In this document: positions 51,624 through 59,700 of the stretch, in pieces | How positions within the stretch are numbered: the stretch's first letter is position 1 | Layout: each line of letters opens with the position of its first letter | NCBI GenBank assembly: GCA_016935755.1 | Contig: JAFGQI010000015.1 | Location: 102,319-166,318 of the forward strand | Source of the DNA: Anaerolineales bacterium | Lineage (GTDB): Bacteria; Chloroflexota; Anaerolineae; Anaerolineales; UBA4823 | DNA length: 64,000 bases | Reading direction: 5' to 3' | Notes under the pieces: model-generated | Seen by the model: the letters and a program-made list of their open reading frames with translations, nothing else | Database searches by the model: none | What the model was told of the DNA's origin: nothing | Translations under genes and position numbers: made by a program

Positions 51624-54600
51624 TTGGCTACCCGGATCAGTCGTTATGCCGAAAGTCTTATGGAAGCCGCCTGGTTGGCGGCGATCATTATTGTGCCTGT
51701 CTTTTTTAATATATTTTCCAGCCGCATCTTCGAGCCGGACAAGATCACCCTGCTGCGCACCCTGGCGCTGGCGATCCTGGGAGCCTGGGTAGTCAAGTTG
51801 TTCGAAGAAGGTGGAATTCGTTGGGATAAACTCAAATCCAGTGATTCAACCTGGAAGACTTTGCGCAGCATTCCATTATTCCTGCCGGTGATTGCACTGG
51901 TGGTGGTTTATCTCCTGGCGACCATTTTTTCGGTAACACCACGTGTCAGCCTGGCTGGTTCTTACCAGCGTTTGCAGGGCACTTACACAACCTTTTCATA
52001 CCTGGTAATCTTTGCCGCCATGGCAGCCAACCTGCGGCGGCGCGCCCAGGTGGAACGCCTGATCACCATGTTGATCCTATCCAGTCTGCCGGTCAGCTTA
52101 TACGGCATCCTGCAGCGTTATAAGCTCGATCCGATCCCCTGGGGCGGAGACGTCACCATTCGTATCGCTTCCAACATGGGCAATTCCATCTTCGTCGGAG
52201 CTTACTTCATCATGGTTTTTCCGCTTCTGGCGATGCGCATTATCGAGTCTTTTGAAGCGCTGCTCGGCGAAAGCCGCAGCCAACTGCTCAACCTGCTGCG
52301 TGCAACGGCATACATCTTTATTGCCGCCTTGCAGGTGATTGCTCTCTATCTGACCCAGAGCCGCGGCCCGTGGTTGGGATGGGCAGCCAGTCTGGTGTTC
52401 CTGTGGCTGGGCGTCTCGCTGATTTGGAAGAAGCGCTGGATGACCATTGCCGGCGTGGTGCTGGCAGTTCTGGGAGCTGGCTTCCTGATTACTCTAAATA
52501 TCCCCAAAGGCCCGCTGGCAGAACTGGCCTCAGTCCCAGGTTTTAGCCGGTTGAGCGACTTATTGGATGCTGAAAGCCGCACGGGCAAGGTGCGTACGTT
52601 GATCTGGTCAGGGGCGGTTGAACTGGTCTCACCACATGAGCCATTGGAATTCCCAGATGGCAGCCAGGATACATTCAATTTTCTGCGCCCACTGATCGGT
52701 TATGGGCCAGAAGCCATGTACGTGGCTTATAACCCGTTTTACCCGCCAGAGCTGACTCTGGTCGAGAAACGCAACGCTTCGCCAGATCGTTCGCATAATG
52801 AGACCTGGGATTCGCTGGTAATTACTGGAGCAGCCGGCCTGGCGGTTTACCTGGTGTTGTTCGGCTCTGTGATGTATTTCGGCCTGAAATGGCTCGGCCT
52901 GGTGGGGGGAAAGCGCCAGCGCAACCTGTACCTGGGTTTGTATATCGGCGGCGGTGTCCTCAGCACATTGATATTTGTTTTATGGAAGGGTCTTCCATTC
53001 CTGGGTGTGGCGCTGCCGTTTGGCATGATCATGGGGGTGATCTTATATCTGATCATCATGGCAATTATTGGCCGTTTCGAAAACCCACGCATGCCCGGCG
53101 AGAAGCTACGCGCCTATGTGCTCTTAGGTCTGCTGGCTGCGGTCGTGGCTCATTATGCGGAGATAAATTTTGGGATTGCCATTGCTTCCACCCGCACCTA
53201 TTTTTGGACTTATTCCGCCTTGCTGCTGTTGGTAGGCTACATCTTGCCGCGATATGGCGAATACGAACAGATCTCGACGGCAGAAGTCGCCTTACCATTG
53301 GGAAAACAATCCCCGGTTGATCAGAAGCAGCCACTATCTCCCAAAGAGCGCCGCAAGGCAAATGAACGTAAAAGTTCTGCCTCGGCAGCAAAACGCCGGC
53401 GCTCAACCAGGACCAGCGCTCAATTCGTCGGGCTTTTCTCGCGGGAGTGGCTGCGCCAGGCATTCATTATGGGTCTGATCCTGGCTATCCTGCTCAGCAC
53501 CCTGGGTTACAGCTTCATCACCAATTCGAGCCAGTCGAAATCTACGGGAGAGATATTCTGGCGCTCCTGGGTGCGGATGAACAGCAGCGGAACACAGGCT
53601 TCTTACGGGTTGTTGGCTCTGCTGTTGATCACCTGGGTCATGGGCGCGATCCTGTTGGTATCACAAAACCGTGTGAGCCGTATTCAGGAAGAGCCGGAGG
53701 CGGGTGAGATTGCCGGCTGGCTGAAAGAAACTTCCGTAACGTTGGGTGTCTCGATCTTCATCGCATTGATCTATTGGCTCTGGCATGCTGCAGAATTGGC
53801 CTCTTTGGCGCGCACCCCTGCCTCGACCATCGAGCAGGTGATGGAGCAGGTCAAGAGCGCCGAGGGCATCCTGGGCACTTTTTACCTGTTCCTGTTTCTG
53901 TTGATCTTTGGACTGGCCTATTCCCTGGTAGAGCAGTGGCCTGCCCGGCGCAGCCGTTCGGATCTGGGCAGTCTGGGAGTCGGATTGGGCGTGCTGATCA
54001 TTACTGCCCTGCTGGTTTCATATACAAACCTGCGCGTGATCCAGGCGGATATCACCTTCAAATCGGCGGATTTATTTGCCAGGGGAAATACATGGCCGAT
54101 CTCGATCCAGATTTATAACCGCGCCAATGAACTGGCCCCGAACGAAGATTATTACTATCTGTTTCTAGGCCGTGCATATCTGGAATATGGCCGCACTTTG
54201 ACGGATACTGCCGAGCGCGATCAACTCATCTCCCAGGCTGCCAACGACCTGCGCAAAGCTCAGGATATCAACCCCCTCAATACCGATCATACCGCTAACC
54301 TGGCTCGCCTGTACAGCCTGTGGGCTGCCAACACCACCGATGCGGTCATTCGCCAGGAGCGAGCGGCGCAATCTGAAGAATATTTCTCGCAGGCGGTTGT
54401 GCTCAGCCCGAACAGCGCCCGCATCTGGGATGAGTGGGCCCTGCTCTACTTGAACACGCTGCAGCTTCCCGACGAAGGCTACCAGCGCCTGACTCGCGCC
54501 CTGGAGATTGACCCCTATTATGATTGGACTTACGGGCTTCTGGGAGATTATTATGCGCGCTATATCGCCAGCGCGGCAGATATACAACCAGAAGCAAAAA

Positions 54601-54941
54601 CCGCGGCTCTGCTGCAGGCTGCTGAAAATTACAGCCAGGCTTTGAAGCTGGCTGGAGCCGAAAGCAGCAGTCTCAAGCTAAACTATGCCATTGCTCTGGG
54701 CAGTATCTATTCCCAACTCGGCGACAGCGCTCAGGCAATCGCAGCCTATGAGCAGGCGCTGCAGATGTCTGCGGACAATACGGATGCCTGGCGTATCCAG
54801 GAGGCGCTGGCGCGTCTGTATGCCCAGATCGGTGATCCGGCCCGCGCTCTGGAATACGCACGCCAGGCGCTGAATGCCGCGCCGGATGATCAGAAAGAAC
54901 GCCTCCAGGAATTGATCACCCAATTGGGTGGGCTGCCATAG
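51624..54941 (+). CDS. O-antigen ligase/polymerase-type membrane protein with C-terminal TPR domain
   Basis: A 1105-residue protein starting at TTG with AAGGA eight bases before. About 12-14 membrane helices occupy residues 15-660 and contain the Wzy/WaaL-type loop (QSRGPWLGWAASLVFLWLG and, after the long outer loop, the HNETWDSLVITGAAGL stretch). A charged linker (about 555-600) is followed by further helices. The last ~280 residues (about 825-1105) are TPR repeats (NLARLYSLWAAN, WALLYLNTLQLPDEGYQRLT, LGSIYSQLGDSAQAIAAYEQ). It probably polymerises or ligates glycan units at the outer face; the TPR tail may scaffold partner proteins. Confidence 0.85.
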   Translation: MATRISRYAESLMEAAWLAAIIIVPVFFNIFSSRIFEPDKITLLRTLALAILGAWVVKLFEEGGIRWDKLKSSDSTWKTLRSIPLFLPVIALVVVYLLATIFSVTPRVSLAGSYQRLQGTYTTFSYLVIFAAMAANLRRRAQVERLITMLILSSLPVSLYGILQRYKLDPIPWGGDVTIRIASNMGNSIFVGAYFIMVFPLLAMRIIESFEALLGESRSQLLNLLRATAYIFIAALQVIALYLTQSRGPWLGWAASLVFLWLGVSLIWKKRWMTIAGVVLAVLGAGFLITLNIPKGPLAELASVPGFSRLSDLLDAESRTGKVRTLIWSGAVELVSPHEPLEFPDGSQDTFNFLRPLIGYGPEAMYVAYNPFYPPELTLVEKRNASPDRSHNETWDSLVITGAAGLAVYLVLFGSVMYFGLKWLGLVGGKRQRNLYLGLYIGGGVLSTLIFVLWKGLPFLGVALPFGMIMGVILYLIIMAIIGRFENPRMPGEKLRAYVLLGLLAAVVAHYAEINFGIAIASTRTYFWTYSALLLLVGYILPRYGEYEQISTAEVALPLGKQSPVDQKQPLSPKERRKANERKSSASAAKRRRSTRTSAQFVGLFSREWLRQAFIMGLILAILLSTLGYSFITNSSQSKSTGEIFWRSWVRMNSSGTQASYGLLALLLITWVMGAILLVSQNRVSRIQEEPEAGEIAGWLKETSVTLGVSIFIALIYWLWHAAELASLARTPASTIEQVMEQVKSAEGILGTFYLFLFLLIFGLAYSLVEQWPARRSRSDLGSLGVGLGVLIITALLVSYTNLRVIQADITFKSADLFARGNTWPISIQIYNRANELAPNEDYYYLFLGRAYLEYGRTLTDTAERDQLISQAANDLRKAQDINPLNTDHTANLARLYSLWAANTTDAVIRQERAAQSEEYFSQAVVLSPNSARIWDEWALLYLNTLQLPDEGYQRLTRALEIDPYYDWTYGLLGDYYARYIASAADIQPEAKTAALLQAAENYSQALKLAGAESSSLKLNYAIALGSIYSQLGDSAQAIAAYEQALQMSADNTDAWRIQEALARLYAQIGDPARALEYARQALNAAPDDQKERLQELITQLGGLP

Positions 54942-54943
54942 AA

Positions 54944-56767
54944 ATGACTCTGATTTCCTTTGCAGCTGCCTTTGGCCTGAACCTTCTTCTCATCCCTTGG
55001 GTGAAAAGGTTCAGCGCTCGGGTGGGCAAGGTGGTCCAGCCGCGCGAGGACCGCTGGCATCGCAAGCCGACCGCTACCCTGGGGGGAATCGGCATCTTCC
55101 TGGCTTTTGTGCTGGCCTTGCTGCTCAGCACGGCTTTGAATAACGCCTGGGATCAGGTGCGCTGGGGCATCCTGCTGGGAGCGCTGGTGGTATTCTCAGT
55201 GGGCCTGATAGATGATTTTAAACGCATCTCGCCTCAGGCCAAACTGGTCGGGCAGATCCTGGCAGCCACGTTGGTGATCTCACTAGGTTTCACCAGCACC
55301 TTCTTTGACCCGCGCATAGAGAATAAGATCCTGGCCCAGCTGCCCAACATCGTGCTGACCTTCTTCTGGCTGGTGGGGATCAGCAATGCCATCAATCTGC
55401 TGGATAATATGGATGGCCTGGCAGGCGGTATATCATTGATTACGGCTGCCATTTTGAGCTACTTTTTCTGGCGCGCCGGCGATCTGGGCATGTTGATCAT
55501 CTCATTATCTCTGGTGGGCAGCATTCTGGGTTTTCTGGTGTATAACTTTCCCCCCGCCTCGATTTTTATGGGCGACAGCGGCAGTTTATTTCTGGGATTC
55601 ACTCTGGCCCTGCTGGCGATTGCCCGCCAGCAGCAGGCCTCGAATGTCTTTGCTGTGTTGGGGGTGCCGACTTTGCTCTTCCTCCTGCCGATCCTGGATA
55701 CAACCCTGGTGACGTTCACGCGCCTGCTGCGCGGTCAGTCTCCGGCGCAGGGAGGCCGCGATCATACCTCTCACCGGTTGATTGCGTTTGGGTTGAGCGA
55801 GCGCCAGGCGCTGCTGACATTGTATGTAGTTGCCCTGCTGGCAGGGGTGATGGCAGCTGCGCTTGAGTCGATCCGCTATTGGTTCAGTCTGGTGCTGGTG
55901 CCGCTGTTGATCATCTCGCTGGCTTTGCTCACCGCTTACCTGGGTGGGCTGAAAGTTGTAACCGCGACATCAGCTGCTGTACGCAGCCGGCCGTTGGTTC
56001 GCATCATGCTCGAGCTGACCTTCCGCCGCCGCCTGTTGGAAATCATCCTGGACTTTTTCTTGATCGGCCTGGCCTATTACCTGGCGTTCCTGGTTGGATT
56101 CAGCCTGCGGATGAATGAGAGCCGCCTGGATCTGTACCTGCGCACACTGCCGCTGGCTTTGGGCGGGGTCTACCTGCTGTTATTCATCCTGGGGGCGTAT
56201 CGCGGCGTATGGCGCTACGTTGATTTGGGCGATCTCGGGCGCTATTTCCAGGTGGGTGTGGGGGGGATGATCTGGATTGCGGCGATCATTTATTTCCTGG
56301 AACACTTCCACCTGATGACGCTGCCGGAGACTTTTCCACCGTTGATCTTTTTGCTGTTCGGGCTGTTCCTGTTCCTGGGGTTGGCTGCCTCACGCTCATC
56401 GTTCAGAATCATGGATCACTTCGCCCAGAAGCGAATCCAGCCCGATGAGGAACGGGTGATCATCTATGGGGCAGGAGATGCAGGCGAGATGGCCGCGCGC
56501 TGGATTCTGATGAACTCCCCATTGAATCTGCACCCGGTGGGTTTTATTGACGATGATCCCTTCATGATTGGGCGGCAGATCCATGGCGTGGAAGTCTTAG
56601 GCGGGCCTGAACAATTGGAAGCCATCCTGGAGAAGCACCAGGTGGTGGGGTTGATTCTGGCGGTTGATGATCCCCAGTCAGAGCCAGTCTGCCAGGCGAT
56701 CGAAACCTGTCGCAGGCGAGGCTGCTGGGTGCGCAGCCTGCGCCTGGAATTTGAACAGGTTCTCTGA
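54944..56767 (+). CDS. WecA/TagO-like polyprenyl-phosphate sugar-phosphotransferase fused to a CapD-like membrane and Rossmann module
   Basis: A 607-residue fusion. Residues 1-340 are a complete MraY/WecA-type transferase: GLIDD (87-91), the NLLDNMDGLAGG loop (151-162), NFPPASIFMGDSG (201-213) and GGRDHTSHRL (270-279). Residues 366-485 form four helices as in WbpM/CapD-type proteins, and 503-595 a Rossmann nucleotide-binding domain (GAGDAGE at 509-515) with FIDDDPFMIGRQIHGVEVLG. The catalytic epimerase/dehydratase part of CapD is absent. It likely starts glycan units by loading a sugar-phosphate on the lipid carrier, with the added module as a regulator or UDP-sugar sensor. It begins two bases after the polymerase gene stop. 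Confidence 0.88.
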   Translation: MTLISFAAAFGLNLLLIPWVKRFSARVGKVVQPREDRWHRKPTATLGGIGIFLAFVLALLLSTALNNAWDQVRWGILLGALVVFSVGLIDDFKRISPQAKLVGQILAATLVISLGFTSTFFDPRIENKILAQLPNIVLTFFWLVGISNAINLLDNMDGLAGGISLITAAILSYFFWRAGDLGMLIISLSLVGSILGFLVYNFPPASIFMGDSGSLFLGFTLALLAIARQQQASNVFAVLGVPTLLFLLPILDTTLVTFTRLLRGQSPAQGGRDHTSHRLIAFGLSERQALLTLYVVALLAGVMAAALESIRYWFSLVLVPLLIISLALLTAYLGGLKVVTATSAAVRSRPLVRIMLELTFRRRLLEIILDFFLIGLAYYLAFLVGFSLRMNESRLDLYLRTLPLALGGVYLLLFILGAYRGVWRYVDLGDLGRYFQVGVGGMIWIAAIIYFLEHFHLMTLPETFPPLIFLLFGLFLFLGLAASRSSFRIMDHFAQKRIQPDEERVIIYGAGDAGEMAARWILMNSPLNLHPVGFIDDDPFMIGRQIHGVEVLGGPEQLEAILEKHQVVGLILAVDDPQSEPVCQAIETCRRRGCWVRSLRLEFEQVL

Positions 56768-56774
56768 TAATTGA

Positions 56775-59700
56775 TTACGGATCGCTTGGTTTATAAATCA
56801 GCAACAGGATTATTTTTACCTGCACAGTGGTCGTCTGGCTGGCCTGGTTGTTGGCCGGCTGCGGGTCGGGTTCGGCGGCCCTGGCCTCGACCTGGCTGGT
56901 CATCAGACCCGGCGTACCTGGAGCGCTGACCGCGATGATCACGGTCTTGGTTTCCTGACTGCCCAAATCACCCAGATCACAGATTTCCTGATCCCCTATC
57001 TGGCTGCACCCAGGTGTAGCATCTAAAACGATCACCCCGGCTGGCAGTGTATCCGTGACCACCACGCTGGTCGCCGGTAAAGCCCCGTGATTGGTCACGC
57101 TGATCGTATAGGTCAGTGTCTCTCCGATATAGAGCGGATCAGGTTCATCCTCAATGGTCACTTCCAAATCTGGGCGCTGGTCCAGGCAGGTGAGTTCCAG
57201 GGCGATATCCACCGGGGGCTGGGAGGGGTCGTTATGGATCACCCGCAAGGAGCCCTGCAAAGGCTGCGGCAGCAGGGCATCTTCGATGGTGCAGGTGAAA
57301 TCCAGCTGGATAGGCAGCTGTTCGGTTAAACCAACCGTGCCAGAGATGGGCGCGGCGCTGACCCAGGAGTACCAATCGGTGGTGCAGAAATCCTGGGCGG
57401 CCTGCACGGCGGCCAGTGCGTTGATTTCACCCCAACCGGTGGCATAGTTGGGCAGATTGCCTGGCCCCGGCGGCGGGCTGCCCCCCGTGGCATAGGGGAT
57501 GGGCGTGGCGGTCTGCTGCAGCAGGGTCTCCGTATCTACGTAATTGCCAATTAAACAGGGCGCAGCGCTCCACATCAGGGCGATCAGCCCGGATACATGC
57601 GGGGTTGCCATGGATGTGCCGCTCATATCGAGATAGATATTGCCGGTTTTTCCAGCAGAAGTGTTGGTTCCCGGAGCGACCACCTGCGGTTTCAGTCGTG
57701 GATAGCCCAATGGATTGAGTAAATCCATTTGATCGGTCGGCCCCCAGGTGGAGAAGGTGGCGTATTGTCCGTTATTGCGCCCAGTCGCTCCCACGCCGGT
57801 GACATTGCCGGCCCGCGCCGGGCTGCCGACGGTGTTCAACCCTGGCGGGTTAGGATAATAGCAGTTGCTGGCGTTGCCATTGGCGAAGACCGGATAGATG
57901 CCCAGGGCATGCCAGGAGCTGATGGCGCCATCGTACCAGGGATCGTAGCTGGTGGTGCAGTCCCCCCAGGAGTTGTTGATGATCTGCGGGCGCAGGTCTG
58001 GGTCGGGATCGGTGAAGCCGTCCAATTCGGTTGGGGCTGCCAGGAACTGGGCGCAGTCCAGCAGCTCCTGGTCGGAAGATTCTGGGTCGGAAGATTCAAA
58101 AGCCCGGCAGGCGATCCAGCGCGCTCCCGGCGCCATGCCGATGGTCTGGCTGGCGGAGGCCGGGTCAGCGGGGTTGGTGCTGCCCACCATGGCGCCCATG
58201 GTATGCGAGCCGTGGTTGTGCCAGTCCGCCGGGATCAGCAGCTGCGTGCCGCCGGATGGATCATACCAGTTGTGGTTGTGGTTGAAGTTGCCCCCGCCCA
58301 GGCTGCCGCGATAAGACTGCACCAGGGCTTCGTGCGTATAGTTAACGCCAGTGTCAATATTAGCGACGACGATGCCCTGTCCGGTGATGCCCTGCGCCCA
58401 GACCTGATCCGCGCCCAGGTGAGTCAGGTTGGACTGCACGGTCAGAGGGACAGCCAGATCAAGGAGGGAGCCTGGCTGCGGCTCGAAGAAGGTCGGGTGG
58501 CGGCGGGCGCGCAGGGCAGCGATCTCTGGGAAAGCTTTCAGGCCATTGAATACAGCCTGGTTGGCGGTGTTCACCAGGATCAGGTTGTCCACCCAGTAGG
58601 CGCGGTAATCCACCTGCTGAGAATCCAGGTAGCGGCGCAGGCGGGCCTGGGAGCGCTGGGCTGTCTCCTGGAGCTGCTGCACCACCCAGCGCCCGCGCAG
58701 AAGCCAGTCCATGGACAGCGCGGGCGTTAAATCGGGCTGCTCGCGCAGGTAGATTAGATAGCCTGTGCTTTCATCGCTGGCTAACTGTGCCTGCAGCTGC
58801 GGTTCGATTTCTATTGACAGTTCGCCCTGGGCCGGCGTCTCCTGAGCAGGGCTCTGCAGCAGGATGCTCCTGAGCACCGGTTTCAGCTCATGAATAGTAA
58901 AATCCAGCGGATAGCTGCCGCTGTTGGTGATGGTGATGAATCTGGAAGCCGAAGTCGGGGCCAGCAGTTCCAGGCTCACTGTGGTAGGATCGACGCCAAT
59001 CTCTGGGCGAGGCAAGGTGAAATCCTGAGTGCTTACCGTATCTGGCAAGATATTTACCGTCTCAGGATCGGCGGTTTGCGGATAGTTTTCAGCGCTGGCG
59101 CTGACCGAGTACGTCCAGGGCGCCAGGGTGACGGTGTAGTAGCCGCTGGCATCTACCGGCACTTCCAGCTCGCCAGGGCTGATCCACACCGCGGCCGGGG
59201 TGACGGTCGGGCTGCTGCCATCCAGATCATAGACATGCCCGTCCAGCCAGCCCTGCTGTGTGCAGACCGGGCAGAGGGTCAGTGCGTCATGGGTATCGTG
59301 AGCCGTCCAGGCTGGCTCCATCCCGCCGATCACGTGGGCGCTGTCGCCTTCCAGGCGGAAGCGCGGGTCAGTGAGATCCGTAGCGCTGGCCCATTCCTGA
59401 GCGGCAAAATCGAAGTAGACCACGCCGGGCGTGGTGTGGTTGGCGCTGACCCCGCCTGCCATGTACAGGCGTCCTGAGAGCATGAAATCGGCAGAGGCCC
59501 AGCGCGCCTCGGGCAGATCGGGCATCGCCAGATCGCTCCAGGTGTTCTGAGCGATGTCGAACACTTCGGTCAGGGTGGACTCATAGCCAGATTGATCCAG
59601 CCCACCAGCGACATACAGCTTGCCATCCAGGCAGGTCACCCCGGGCCAGGCGTGCCCACCGGACATAGCGGGCAAAGCCAACCAGGCGTTGCTGGCGGGA

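Noticed and set aside
57729..58730. 333-residue plus-strand frame opposite the giant subtilase
   Set aside because: Shadow of the catalytic domain coding strand; the minus frame carries the Asp/His/Ser motifs.
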